A DNA stretch of 64,000 nucleotides from Lachnospiraceae bacterium. GTDB lineage: Bacteria > Bacillota > Clostridia > Lachnospirales > Lachnospiraceae. The DNA lies in NCBI GenBank assembly GCA_021153185.1, contig JAGKTY010000009.1:10828-74827 (forward strand), given 5' to 3'. A program made the translations under genes and the position numbers. Under the pieces are notes generated by a model. It was not told the origin of the DNA. It saw only the letters and a program-made list of their open reading frames with translations, and made no database searches. This document shows, piece by piece, positions 26,810 through 35,428 of this stretch; the stretch's first letter is position 1, and each line of letters begins with the position of its first letter.

Positions 26810-27581
26810 AACGCAGATCATTCGCAGTATGACATACAAATTTGAGGTATATGGCAATATTCTCATGCAGTCGATTATCATGCTTGCGAGCGCTTACTTC
26901 TGGAAAGCGTTATTCAAAAACAGTGACACGGTCAAGGGTGTCGATGTGGATACGATGCTCATCTATACCGTTGTCTCAGCGATGATTTCGGTTGTGCTCA
27001 CGTGCAATGTGGAACGGCGTATTATGACAAGTGTGGACAAAGGAACAATCGCAATTGACATGATGCGGCCGGTGAATGTGTTTGGTGTTTTCCTGGCGGA
27101 AGATATTGCAGGAATCACAGCACTCGTATTTCAAAACATGCTTCCGATTCTGGTAATCGGCTGTCTTTTTATCAAGCTTCCGACACCGGCCGGTCCGGCG
27201 CATTTTGCGTTGTTTTTGGTCAGTCTGTTCATGGCGTTTTGGATTAACTGGCTGATTGCCTGTATGTTTGGCATGATTGCATTTTGGACACTCAATATGG
27301 ATGCGCTCATTCAGGTCAAAAAGCATTTGATCAGGCTGCTTTCGGGAAGTATTATTCCGCTATGGTTTTTCCCGGCATGGCTCCGCAACATCCTCGAGTG
27401 GTTACCGTTTGCTTACTTATATCAGTTGCCGCTTGATTTGTATATCGGGAAATATCCGGTTTCATCAGCGCAGTGCCAAAGAGGTCTTTGCGTGCAGCTT
27501 TTGTGGCTCGTGCTCTTGACCATGGGATTTTTGTTTTTGCAAAAACGTGTCACAAGCAAAGTCATGATACAGGGAGGGTGA
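26769..27581 (+). CDS. ABC-2 type transporter permease, subunit 1
   Basis: 270 residues with about six hydrophobic segments. The N-terminal stretch YLQVYKTQIIRSMTYKFEVYGN matches the opening of PF06182 permeases, so the ATG at 26769, inside the regulator gene, is kept; a start at 26829 would cut this off. Such permeases work as a pair with the next gene and the ATPase after it (COG4587/COG3694/COG4586 set). The transported compound is unknown. Confidence 0.85.
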   Translation: MSRAGIRVYLQVYKTQIIRSMTYKFEVYGNILMQSIIMLASAYFWKALFKNSDTVKGVDVDTMLIYTVVSAMISVVLTCNVERRIMTSVDKGTIAIDMMRPVNVFGVFLAEDIAGITALVFQNMLPILVIGCLFIKLPTPAGPAHFALFLVSLFMAFWINWLIACMFGMIAFWTLNMDALIQVKKHLIRLLSGSIIPLWFFPAWLRNILEWLPFAYLYQLPLDLYIGKYPVSSAQCQRGLCVQLLWLVLLTMGFLFLQKRVTSKVMIQGG

Positions 27582-27585
27582 TTTG

Positions 27586-28407
27586 ATGAAACTACTACGG
27601 GAATTATTTCATTATCTCGATGTTACAGCAGCGAATATCAAAATCGCGTTCTTAAGTATCATCGAGTATCCGGCAAACATCATCGGATGGCTTCTGTCAA
27701 ACCCCATTCAGTTCCTTGTTGGATTTGCGACCATTCAGTTTGTCGTCAACGAGTTTGGTGCCATCAACGGCTGGAATTACGGTCAGCTTGCATTTTTGTA
27801 CGGCTTGTCTGTCATCTCGCATGCACTTTCCATGATTTTCTTTGTCAACGGCTGGTTCATGGGCTGGTGGGTGCTTGACGGAGAGTTTGACAGAATGCTT
27901 ACGAGGCCGATGAGTGTCGTATACCAGTTCTTTTTTACGAACATCAATATTTTTGGAATTACCGATTTGGTGCCGGGTGTCATCGTATTTGCGTATGGCT
28001 GCCAAAAGATTGGATTTTGCTTTACACTCGCAAATGTGTTTCAGATTCTCGTGCTGCTTGTCGGCGCGACACTCATTCGGGGCGGCGTGTATCTGATTCT
28101 TGGTTCGACATCGTTTTGGACGAGGAGTGCAATCGATTTTGGTGCCTTTACACAGGAGCTTTTTGATAAGACGACGATGTATCCAATCTCCATGTATCCG
28201 GAAGCGTTCCAGTTCATTTTGACGTACATCATACCGATCGGATGGGTGTCTTTTTACCCGGTTTCCGGTCTGCTCGGTATTGAAAATGGATTGGCAAACG
28301 GACAGGTGGCAACATGGATTACGTTATTTGCCGGCATTTTGACCATGCTCGTGGCAGCCGGCTTCTTTAAGCTTGGACTGCGCCGGTATGAGAGTGCGGG
28401 AAATTAA
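27586..28407 (+). CDS. ABC-2 type transporter permease, subunit 2
   Basis: 273 residues, start ATG 27586 behind AGGGAGG. It has about six membrane helices. The sequence NEFGAINGWNYGQLAFLYGL and the cytosolic GEFDRMLTRPMSV loop are characteristic of COG3694 permeases; the first permease has the matching IAIDMMRPVNV. Gap to the first permease gene is 4 nt, so the two subunits are made together. Confidence 0.88.
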   Translation: MKLLRELFHYLDVTAANIKIAFLSIIEYPANIIGWLLSNPIQFLVGFATIQFVVNEFGAINGWNYGQLAFLYGLSVISHALSMIFFVNGWFMGWWVLDGEFDRMLTRPMSVVYQFFFTNINIFGITDLVPGVIVFAYGCQKIGFCFTLANVFQILVLLVGATLIRGGVYLILGSTSFWTRSAIDFGAFTQELFDKTTMYPISMYPEAFQFILTYIIPIGWVSFYPVSGLLGIENGLANGQVATWITLFAGILTMLVAAGFFKLGLRRYESAGN

Positions 28408-28417
28408 GGGGAATCAT

Positions 28418-29401
28418 ATGGAACAGGAAAAAGTAGTGATAGAAGTAAATCATATTTGTAAACAGTATAAAGTGCTCAAAAAGGGCGAGGGCATCAAGGG
28501 CGCGCTCAAGGGACTTGTGACAAGGGAGAGCAGGCTTGTTCCGGCGGTCGATGATTTGAGCTTTCAGATTAAAGCGGGCGAAATTGTCGGTTTCATCGGA
28601 CCAAACGGTGCCGGAAAGTCGACGACCATCAAGATGATGTCGGGCATTTTGACGCCAACGAGCGGGGAAATCCTGATTAACGGCATGGATATTCAAAAGA
28701 AGCGGAAGGAAGTCGTCAGAAATATCGGCGTCATTTTCGGACAACGCTCGCAGCTCAATTGGGATTTGCGGCTCGGAGAAAGCTATGAGCTGCTTCGGCA
28801 TATTTATCAGATTGATAAGGCGCAATATGAGGAGACGCTTGATGTGATGGATCAGATTCTTGGCATTAAAGAGCTTCTCGATAAGCCGGTCAGACAAATG
28901 TCGCTCGGTCAGAGGGTCAAGGGAGATCTGGTTGCTGCGATGCTGCATTCACCGGATGTGCTGTTTCTAGATGAGCCGACGATTGGTCTTGATATCAGCT
29001 CCAAATACGCGCTTCGGAAATTTGTGAAAGAAATCAATGAAAAGCGCAAAACGACAATTATACTCACAACGCATGACCTTGCGGACATTGAGCAGCTTTG
29101 CGACAGACTCATTATCATCAACCACGGACATTTGATGGAGGATGGAAATTTATCCGAAATTGTGAATCGCATTGCTCCATATAAAACGCTTGTGGTGGAA
29201 TATTACGATGAGTATGCGCCGGAGCATGACAAGTGCGAGCTTTGTTTCCACGAGGAAAACGTCGCGAAGTACCGGTTCGGCAAAAAAGAAATAACGGCCG
29301 CAAGACTCATTGAAGAGCTGTCTGCGAAAGCGCAAATCAAGGATGTCTCGATTGAGGAAGCCGGCATCGACGACATTATCCGTGTGGCATACGGACAATA
29401 A
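28418..29401 (+). CDS. ABC-2 type transporter ATPase
   Basis: 327 residues from ATG 28418 (AAGGGG upstream); the frame opens earlier, but that part lies inside the permease gene. Walker A GPNGAGKSTTIK, Q-loop FGQRSQL, signature MSLGQRVKGDL, Walker B VLFLDEPTIGLD and switch TTHD are complete. The insert EGIKGALKGLVTRE before Walker A is usual for COG4586. It drives export through the two preceding permeases. Confidence 0.92.
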   Translation: MEQEKVVIEVNHICKQYKVLKKGEGIKGALKGLVTRESRLVPAVDDLSFQIKAGEIVGFIGPNGAGKSTTIKMMSGILTPTSGEILINGMDIQKKRKEVVRNIGVIFGQRSQLNWDLRLGESYELLRHIYQIDKAQYEETLDVMDQILGIKELLDKPVRQMSLGQRVKGDLVAAMLHSPDVLFLDEPTIGLDISSKYALRKFVKEINEKRKTTIILTTHDLADIEQLCDRLIIINHGHLMEDGNLSEIVNRIAPYKTLVVEYYDEYAPEHDKCELCFHEENVAKYRFGKKEITAARLIEELSAKAQIKDVSIEEAGIDDIIRVAYGQ

Positions 29402-29408
29402 TAGATAC

Positions 29409-29446
29409 AAACCGTGATTGGAAAGCGAGCAATCACGGTTTCTTTG
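29409..29446 (+). terminator. Terminator of the ABC-2 exporter operon
   Basis: aaaccgtgatt (29409-29419) / aatcacggttt (29431-29441), 11-bp perfect stem followed by a short T-rich tail. Confidence 0.82.
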
Positions 29447-29527
29447 CGTCATAGGAAATTCCTATAACGCAAAAAGCTTTGCAAGGATGTGCACGTGTTT
29501 TCTGTTTTTCACGAAAAGAAGGCTTAA

Positions 29528-29581
29528 TTCCGGATTATTTTGTATATATTAGAACAGTCATTTTAGTTGAAATAACCGGAA
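29528..29581 (+). other. Inverted repeat in the gap before the LTA synthase-like gene
   Basis: ttccggattattt (29528-29540) and aaataaccggaa (29570-29581) match except for one extra base. They enclose an AT-rich stretch with tatatatt at about 29542-29549 that could hold a promoter -10. The remaining bases between 29447 and 29707 show only the short palindrome aggaaattcct. Confidence 0.35.
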
Positions 29582-29707
29582 AGAATTGTTACACTTAATC
29601 AGGAAATATTGTCGGTTTTTGTCGATTTGACGCCGCGTATCGTGATAAAGCAAGACAGCGGTTGGGCGGAACGGGCGTTTCATCGTAACAAAGCAGAGCG
29701 GATCATC

Positions 29708-32113
29708 ATGCAGGAACAAAAGGATTGCGAACAAGTACAACAAAATAGCGGGGAAATGAACAGCGAAGGACAGAACCATTCTGTTCAAAAGCTTCGGGAT
29801 ATGTTTCGGCTGCTACCGTGCAAACAGGTGGTAGCCTGTTTGTGGTTCCCGGTAAGTCTTTTCTATCTGGAAATCGTCCTGGCGGCAGCCACAGGCGGAC
29901 TTGGGCAGACGAGAAGCTGGTTTTATCTGGCCATCTTTTCATGCAGCTACGGAATGGTCGTGTATGGACTCGCTTCGCTCATCAAACAAAAGAAGGTGCT
30001 GTATATCGTGCAGGCTGTCCTGTTGTTTTTGATATCGGCCATATACATTGCACAATATCTGCTCTATTGTCAATTCCGCATTTTCTATGATTTTAATACG
30101 ATGTTTGCAGGGGCTACGGATGCAGTCAGTGATTTTTCGGGAGATATTATCTCCATCATGGTGTCGGAAGACGGCTTATGGCATATTGCACTTTTCCTGT
30201 TCCCGTTTGTACTGTATCTGTTTGTGGGCTTTCTGTTTACGTCAGGGTATGAAAAGCGGATTCGAAGCAGTGCGGTCTTGCTTGCGGGTGCGGTGCTTGC
30301 ATTCGGACTGGGTGTGTGCGCGGTTTGCACGCCGGAAGATGACCGGAACGCTTTCCTGGTGGACTACAATTATCAGGCATCTGTTCAGCGATTTGGCATG
30401 CTCACCGGACTTGGCATGGAAGTGGCACATCTTACGCCGCACGGCAAGGCAGTCGTGGCATTTGACCTCGCCGGGGAGGCACAGGTTTCCGCGGAGGAAC
30501 AAAATGGGGCAAAGAAGCAAAATGAGCGTGATGAAAATCTGACTGCGGAGGAATCAAAGGATGTGGCGCTTACTGATCAAGGTGAACGCGCGCAAAAAGA
30601 TGGCGGGGCAAAGCATGATGCTGTTGATAAACAGGACGTAGCGGACAAGAAGGCGACTGCTTCCGACAAGAAATTAACGAATAAATCCGGCGAGAAGGAA
30701 GCGGGCGGGTCCGATAAAAAAACAGGCAAGAAGTCAAAGAACGAATCCGGCCAAAATGCATTCGAGGAAACCGCATCCGCAAGCGAATCCGGAAAGAATC
30801 AGATAGACATCGATTTTGAAGCACTTCAGGCCAAAAAAGGAACTTCGTATGCCGAGCTTGATGCGTATGTTCAGGCACAAAGGGCATCGTCCAAAAATGA
30901 ATTTACAGGTCTTTTTAAAGGCAAGAATCTTATTTTTATTACAGCCGAAGCATTTACGGCGGAGGTCATTGATAGAGACCGCACCCCGACGCTGTACCGT
31001 CTTGCGACGAAGGGCATGCAGTTTACCGATTTTTATCAGCCGGCGTCAGCAGGAACGACAGGAGGCGAGTACGCCAATCTGTTTGGAATGCTTCCGACGG
31101 CGGGCGGAAGCTCAGTAAAAAAGACGCAGGATCACTATAACTGGTCAACGATGGCGTCCCGTCTTTCGGAGGAGGGCTATTACGGGAAAGCGTTCCACAA
31201 TCATGATTACACATATTACGACAGACACAAAACACATGTGAACCTCGGTTTTTCAGATGGATTTACAGGAAAAGGAAATGGACTCGAAGAAGTGATTACG
31301 CCGCAGTGGCCGGAGAGTGACTTAGAGATGATGAAGGGAACCTTTTCGACTTATCTGAAAAAGGAACCGTTTTACGTCTACTATATGTCAGTCAGCGGAC
31401 ACAGCCTATATACGTTTGGCAAAAATGCAATGGCCAAAAAGCACCGGGACGAAGTAGCAGACCTTCCATATTCCGAGCCGGTGCAGGCATATCTTGCAGG
31501 CCAGCAGGAATTTGAGGAAGCGCTCTCTTATCTTGTCGGGCAGCTAGAGCGTCTCCATATGGCGGACGATACGGTCATTGTCATCTCTTCCGACCATTTT
31601 CCGTATGGCCTTGACCAAGATTCCGGGGAGCTGAAATATTTGCAGGAATTGTATGGTCAAAAAGTGGAAGACAGCCTATACCGCGACCACAATAGATTGA
31701 TTATCTGGAGCGGCTGTCTCGAGGATGAGGCGCCGATTGTCGTAGATTCGCCAACATCGAGCATAGATATCCTGCCGACGCTCTGTAACTTGTTTGGCGT
31801 GCGGTTTGATTCCAGACTCCTCCCGGGTCGTGATGTGTTTTCGGACGCCGAGCCGCTTGTATTTGACCTTGGATACGACTTTAAGACAGACAAGGGAACG
31901 TACATTGCAGCAAAAGGCAAATTTACGGAAGCGCCGGGGGTACCGGAAGTATCAAAAGAGTATATAAGCCGCATACAGACCATTGTGCGCAACAAGATTA
32001 CATACAGCAAAGCAGTGCTCAACGAGGATTACTTTCGGTATTTATTTGAAGATAAAGAGAAATTGAATGCGAATCAGAGCGATGAAGATATCTTGGATGA
32101 TAAAAGAGAATGA
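29708..32113 (+). CDS. LTA synthase-like membrane sulfatase
   Basis: 801 residues from ATG 29708 (GAGCGG upstream); an earlier TTG start in frame is less likely. About five membrane helices lie between residues 35 and 235. Residues about 260-368 are an unusual Lys/Glu/Asp/Ala-rich linker. From about 390 comes an alkaline-phosphatase-fold domain like LtaS: NLIFITAEAF (metal-binding Glu), SAGTTGGEYANLFG with the catalytic Thr (Thr450 or Thr451), VSGHSLYTFG, and SSDHFPYG. Such enzymes transfer glycerol phosphate from phosphatidylglycerol to a growing polymer at the outer face of the membrane. A phosphoethanolamine- or other phosphotransferase role is possible. Confidence 0.85.
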   Translation: MQEQKDCEQVQQNSGEMNSEGQNHSVQKLRDMFRLLPCKQVVACLWFPVSLFYLEIVLAAATGGLGQTRSWFYLAIFSCSYGMVVYGLASLIKQKKVLYIVQAVLLFLISAIYIAQYLLYCQFRIFYDFNTMFAGATDAVSDFSGDIISIMVSEDGLWHIALFLFPFVLYLFVGFLFTSGYEKRIRSSAVLLAGAVLAFGLGVCAVCTPEDDRNAFLVDYNYQASVQRFGMLTGLGMEVAHLTPHGKAVVAFDLAGEAQVSAEEQNGAKKQNERDENLTAEESKDVALTDQGERAQKDGGAKHDAVDKQDVADKKATASDKKLTNKSGEKEAGGSDKKTGKKSKNESGQNAFEETASASESGKNQIDIDFEALQAKKGTSYAELDAYVQAQRASSKNEFTGLFKGKNLIFITAEAFTAEVIDRDRTPTLYRLATKGMQFTDFYQPASAGTTGGEYANLFGMLPTAGGSSVKKTQDHYNWSTMASRLSEEGYYGKAFHNHDYTYYDRHKTHVNLGFSDGFTGKGNGLEEVITPQWPESDLEMMKGTFSTYLKKEPFYVYYMSVSGHSLYTFGKNAMAKKHRDEVADLPYSEPVQAYLAGQQEFEEALSYLVGQLERLHMADDTVIVISSDHFPYGLDQDSGELKYLQELYGQKVEDSLYRDHNRLIIWSGCLEDEAPIVVDSPTSSIDILPTLCNLFGVRFDSRLLPGRDVFSDAEPLVFDLGYDFKTDKGTYIAAKGKFTEAPGVPEVSKEYISRIQTIVRNKITYSKAVLNEDYFRYLFEDKEKLNANQSDEDILDDKRE

Positions 32114-32214
32114 TAAAAATGTTTCAGAACAAAATGAGTAAGGGACGGCTAATTTTATTAGTGCATGAAATCATGTGATGGAATAGAACGAAAGTTGACG
32201 GATTTGGATATAAA

Positions 32215-33141
32215 ATGAACGAGAAATTGATGCAAAAGACAATTGTGGTATGGGCGGGTGCGCTGATTTGCTGCATTCTTTGGGGAAGTGCATTTCCCTG
32301 TATAAAGTTAGGATATGTATGGATGCAGATTGATACAAATGACACGGCGGCGCAGATTTTATATGCGGGCTGCCGCTTTACACTGGCAGGCGTTTTGACC
32401 GTGCTGATAGGCTCCGTGATGCAAAGGTCGTTTCTATATCCGGGAAAGCAGGCGGTTCCCAAGGTGCTTTGCCTTTGTATGTTACAAACGGTGCTTCAGT
32501 ATTTGTTTTTTTATATCGGATTGGCGCACACAAGTGGAGTAAAGGCGTCGATTATCGAAGGCATGAATGTATTTGTGGCTATTTTAGTGGCAAGCCTGTT
32601 ATTTCATCAGGAAACTCTTACGATGCGAAAGCTGATCGGCTGCTTTGTCGGGTTTTTCGGCGTCGTGCTCGTCAATGTTTCAGGGCAGGGACTTGATTTG
32701 CACCTTAGTCTGCTCGGCGAAGGATTTATTTTTTTCTCAACAGTATCTTATGCATTTTCTTCCGTGCTCATCAAAAAATACAGCAGGGAAGAAAATCCCG
32801 TCATGCTCAGCGGCTGGCAATTCACCATTGGTGGCCTCGTTATGGCACTAAGCGGACTGCTTATGGGTGGCAGGTTACATGCGCTGACTTTTCGAAGCGG
32901 CGCAATGCTATGTTATCTTGCGTGCGTCAGTGCCATCGCATACACGCTTTGGAGTCTGCTTCTAAAATACAATCCGATTTCAAAGGTGGCAGTTTTTGGA
33001 TTTATGAATCCTGTTTTTGGCGTCATTTTATCTGCCATTTTGCTGGGAGAAGCAGACACGCTCGATCCTCGTGCACTGCTTGCACTCGCACTTGTATGTG
33101 TTGGAATTTATATTGTGAATCGGAAAGAAAGCAGCGCTTAG
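32215..33141 (+). CDS. EamA/DMT-family transporter
   Basis: 308 residues, ten hydrophobic helices in two EamA repeats. The first repeat has ICCILWGSAFPCIKLGY near the start, and the second contains FSSVLIKKYSREENPVMLSGWQF. These drug/metabolite transporters usually export amino acids or small metabolites; the substrate cannot be told. It lies about 100 nt after the LTA synthase-like gene with no terminator seen between them. Confidence 0.88.
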   Translation: MNEKLMQKTIVVWAGALICCILWGSAFPCIKLGYVWMQIDTNDTAAQILYAGCRFTLAGVLTVLIGSVMQRSFLYPGKQAVPKVLCLCMLQTVLQYLFFYIGLAHTSGVKASIIEGMNVFVAILVASLLFHQETLTMRKLIGCFVGFFGVVLVNVSGQGLDLHLSLLGEGFIFFSTVSYAFSSVLIKKYSREENPVMLSGWQFTIGGLVMALSGLLMGGRLHALTFRSGAMLCYLACVSAIAYTLWSLLLKYNPISKVAVFGFMNPVFGVILSAILLGEADTLDPRALLALALVCVGIYIVNRKESSA

Positions 33142-33174
33142 GCGTTTTCAAGGGAAAGAGTAAAAGGAACGAAC

Positions 33175-33660
33175 ATGGAATATCAACACATTATTCATCC
33201 AATTGCGCCGGTTTTTGACAAGCATTCGGGCATTTTGATTTTGGGAAGCCTGCCTTCTGTCAAGTCACGCGAGCAGATGTTTTTTTACGGACATCCGCAG
33301 AACCGTTTTTGGCGCGTGATGGAAGCATTGTTTCAAAGTGAGCCGCTACTTACGGTGGAAGATAAGAAGCAGTTTTTGCTTGCACATCATATTGCGCTTT
33401 GGGATGTCATATACAGCTGTGATATCAAGGGGAGTGCAGATAGCACGATACGCAATGTCGAGCCGACTGATTTAAACCGAGTTATTCAGAATTCAAATGT
33501 CAGACGCGTGTTTTGTAATGGAAAGACTTCGGGTAGCTATTATGCGAAATTTCAAAAGGAGCGGACCGGAATTGAGGCCGTCACGCTGCCGTCGACCAGT
33601 CCGGCAAACGCAGCCTGGAACCTCGAAAGGCTCGTTGAGGCGTGGCGCTGTATTTTATAA
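33175..33660 (+). CDS. Family 6 uracil-DNA-glycosylase-type enzyme (deoxyinosine glycosylase)
   Basis: 161 residues. ILILGSLPSVKSREQMFFYGHPQNRFW and the C-terminal LPSTSPANAAW are the signatures of family 6 hypoxanthine-DNA glycosylases (HDG). These remove deaminated adenine (hypoxanthine), with a conserved Asn in the GHPQNRFW motif as catalytic residue. The length fits. It is the last plus-strand gene before a repeat region and a convergent gene. Confidence 0.9.
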   Translation: MEYQHIIHPIAPVFDKHSGILILGSLPSVKSREQMFFYGHPQNRFWRVMEALFQSEPLLTVEDKKQFLLAHHIALWDVIYSCDIKGSADSTIRNVEPTDLNRVIQNSNVRRVFCNGKTSGSYYAKFQKERTGIEAVTLPSTSPANAAWNLERLVEAWRCIL

Positions 33661-33688
33661 GGGGTGCAAGGTTTAGAAGCGAAAGCCT

Positions 33689-33861
33689 GGAAATTGCGCC
33701 CAAGTGTGTCGAAAAGCATTAGTTTGGGTGCAAAAACAAGCAAAATCAAGCCGGAAATTGCGCCCAAGTGTGTCGAAAAGCATTAGTTTGGGTGTAAAAA
33801 CAAGCAAAATCAAGCCGGAAATTGCGCCCAAATGCAGCGAAAAGTATTAGTTTGGGCACAA
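33689..33861. repeat. Three tandem copies of a 64-bp hairpin-forming repeat
   Basis: Units begin at 33689, 33753 and 33817 (period exactly 64). The first two are almost identical; the third is diverged and cut off near 33861. In each unit TTGCGCCCAA pairs with a second arm 20 nt later (TTGGGTGCAA, TTGGGTGTAA, TTGGGCACAA). Changes in unit 2 keep pairing as G-U; unit 3 has one mismatch. No coding capacity is convincing. Confidence 0.88.
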
Positions 33862-33923
33862 GATTAGAATCGAAAAGCGCAAGAATAAAAGCGAGAAGCC
33901 AAGTAGTATAGAGAAAGCAAAAG

Positions 33924-33951
33924 AAAATCCCCCAAGAGATTGGGGGTTTTT
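33924..33951. terminator. Terminator between the glycosylase region and the nitronate monooxygenase gene
   Basis: cccccaa (33929-33935) / ttggggg (33940-33946) with a 4-nt loop, flanked by aaaa on the left and ttttt on the right, so it can work in both directions. Confidence 0.88.
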
Positions 33952-33961
33952 GACATCATAA

Positions 33962-35035
33962 TTATTTGAAAAGCGCATCACATTCATCGACAATTTCTGC
34001 AATGAGCGCCGGCACTGTCGTCATCTCATTGATGCGGCCGACGTTGGCGCCGCAGAAGAACAGGCCGTCTTCTATGTTTCCTTTGACTGCCTCGATGAGC
34101 GCTCTGGAAATGCAGTAAGGCGTTTTGTCACCGTGCGGACATGCCTTGAGGCAGAGGTTACAGCGCTGTGGCAACAGCTTGCCGCCTTCATGAATCCGCT
34201 TAATCAGCGGACTGTTTAGTGCACGTCCCGGAAGACCGACCGGACTTGGCACGAGGATGGCATCTTCTGCTTTGGCATTGATTATCATCTGCTTGTAGCC
34301 CTCCGATGCATCGCATTCTTTGGTGGCAATAAATCTTGTGGCAATCTGTACACCACTCGCACCGGCGCGGATCAGTCTTGCCATATCGCTTCCGTCAAAC
34401 ACACCGCCTGCGACAAAGACAGGTATTTTTCGTCCGTATTTCTCTTCAAATGGGATGAGTTCTTTCAGCACATCCGGCAGAATCTCATCAACGCTCTGCG
34501 CTGTCCCGTTTATAAGTGCATCTTTTTTAAAGCCGAGATGTCCGCCTGCCATAGGACCTTCTATGACGAGAAAGTCCGGAATCACATCGTAATCCTTCTC
34601 CCAGCTTTTGCAAATGACCTTGGCGGCTTTTCCGCTTGAAACAATCGGTGCGATTGCAACAGGCGTTCCTTTGACAAGAGAAGGAAGTGCAAGCGGAAGG
34701 CCCGCGCCGGAGATGATTGCCTGTACGCCGCTGTCGATAGCGACCTGAATCATTTCCTCATAATAATTGGTAGCAACCATGGCGTTGATTGCGACAATAC
34801 CATTGCCGTCTGCGTATTCAAGTGCGTACTTGATTTCATTTCGAAGTGCGCGCTTATTTGCTTCAAGCGGGTTGGTATCAAAATCCGGTTCCCGGTAGCC
34901 GCAGTTGACTGTACTGATGACACCCATGGCGCCTTCCTTTGCAACAGCGCCTGCGAGGCGGCCAAGCGATACACCAACACCCATTCCACCTTGGATGATT
35001 GGTGTTTTTAGCTGAAACTGACCAATTGAATTCAT
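33962..35035 (-). CDS. Nitronate monooxygenase-family flavoenzyme
   Basis: 357 residues. TPIIQGGMGVGVS at the start, VFVAGGVFDGSDMARLIRAGASGVQIATRF and the FMN-phosphate-binding loop mark the nitropropane dioxygenase/FabK superfamily. The C-terminal 90 residues carry a cysteine group (RCNLCLKACPHGDKTPYC), seen in clostridial members and suggestive of an Fe-S or Zn site. It diverges from the fatty-acid operon, whose FabK is a paralogue. Start ATG 35035 has AGGAG 8 nt upstream. The substrate could be a nitronate or an enoyl thioester. Confidence 0.88.
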   Translation of the reverse strand: MNSIGQFQLKTPIIQGGMGVGVSLGRLAGAVAKEGAMGVISTVNCGYREPDFDTNPLEANKRALRNEIKYALEYADGNGIVAINAMVATNYYEEMIQVAIDSGVQAIISGAGLPLALPSLVKGTPVAIAPIVSSGKAAKVICKSWEKDYDVIPDFLVIEGPMAGGHLGFKKDALINGTAQSVDEILPDVLKELIPFEEKYGRKIPVFVAGGVFDGSDMARLIRAGASGVQIATRFIATKECDASEGYKQMIINAKAEDAILVPSPVGLPGRALNSPLIKRIHEGGKLLPQRCNLCLKACPHGDKTPYCISRALIEAVKGNIEDGLFFCGANVGRINEMTTVPALIAEIVDECDALFK

Positions 35036-35069
35036 GCTTCAAACTCCTTTTTTATAAAACAATAGAAAA

Positions 35070-35280
35070 AATTCTTTTTCAAAAAAGAATTCCCCGCAAC
35101 CAATCATAAGAATCATGAAAGGAAACGTTACAAAATGCATCCTTTCCTACGAATCATTCAGACTGCTTAAGCGAACTGACACAAATCAAAATGAAATGCA
35201 TGATAGGACACCTTTTAAAGGGAATTGAAAAAAATACGTTAAACACATCATAGTCTCGCAGAAATGTATTGTCAACTAAA
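35070..35280. other. Intergenic stretch between the nitronate monooxygenase gene and the FabT-type sites
   Basis: An AT-rich hairpin aattcttttt (35070-35079) / aaaaagaatt (35082-35091) and a weaker repeat gaaagga (35117-35123) / tcctttc (35140-35146) lie here. No convincing promoter for the minus-strand gene and no small gene was seen. Confidence 0.35.
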
Positions 35281-35283
35281 AAA

Positions 35284-35298
35284 GTTTGAAAATCAAAC
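35284..35298. promoter_or_regulatory. FabT-type operator 1
   Basis: GTTTGA-AAA-TCAAAC, a perfect palindrome centred at 35291, upstream of the -35. It fits TTTGA-N3-TCAAA, the core of the known FabT box. Confidence 0.7.
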
Positions 35299-35306
35299 AA
35301 AAATAT

Positions 35307-35319
35307 ATTGACAGTCAAA
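35307..35319. promoter_or_regulatory. FabT-type operator 2
   Basis: ATTGA-CAG-TCAAA, centred at 35313, with one mismatch to the core. It overlaps the -35 element of the operon promoter. Confidence 0.6.
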
Positions 35320-35336
35320 ATAAATCGTTGTATAGT
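35308..35336 (+). promoter_or_regulatory. Promoter of the fatty-acid operon
   Basis: TTGACA (35308-35313), 17-bp spacer, TATAGT (35331-35336). The expected start site is near 35343, just before operators 3 and 4. Confidence 0.85.
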
Positions 35337-35349
35337 GCGAATTGAAGAG

Positions 35350-35362
35350 TTTGATTATCAAA
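35350..35362. promoter_or_regulatory. FabT-type operator 3
   Basis: TTTGATTATCAAA, identical to the centre of the published FabT box, centred at 35356, just downstream of the expected transcription start. Confidence 0.78.
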
Positions 35363-35365
35363 ATA

Positions 35366-35378
35366 TTTGACTGTCAAA
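35366..35378. promoter_or_regulatory. FabT-type operator 4
   Basis: TTTGACTGTCAAA, centred at 35372, 16 bp after operator 3. Both sites lie in the early transcribed region, where a bound repressor would block RNA polymerase. Confidence 0.72.
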
Positions 35379-35428
35379 CTAATGCAAATAACAACAAATT
35401 ATTTCAAAAAAGGAAAGGAAGAACAAAC

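Noticed and set aside
33552..33767. Minus-strand frame across the glycosylase end and the 64-bp repeat
   Set aside because: It is carried by the repeat sequence, has no ribosome site and would break the glycosylase gene.
35092..35280. Possible FapR box in the fatty-acid operon upstream region
   Set aside because: No TTAGTACCTAGTCTTAAT-like sequence was found; the palindromes present fit FabT instead.
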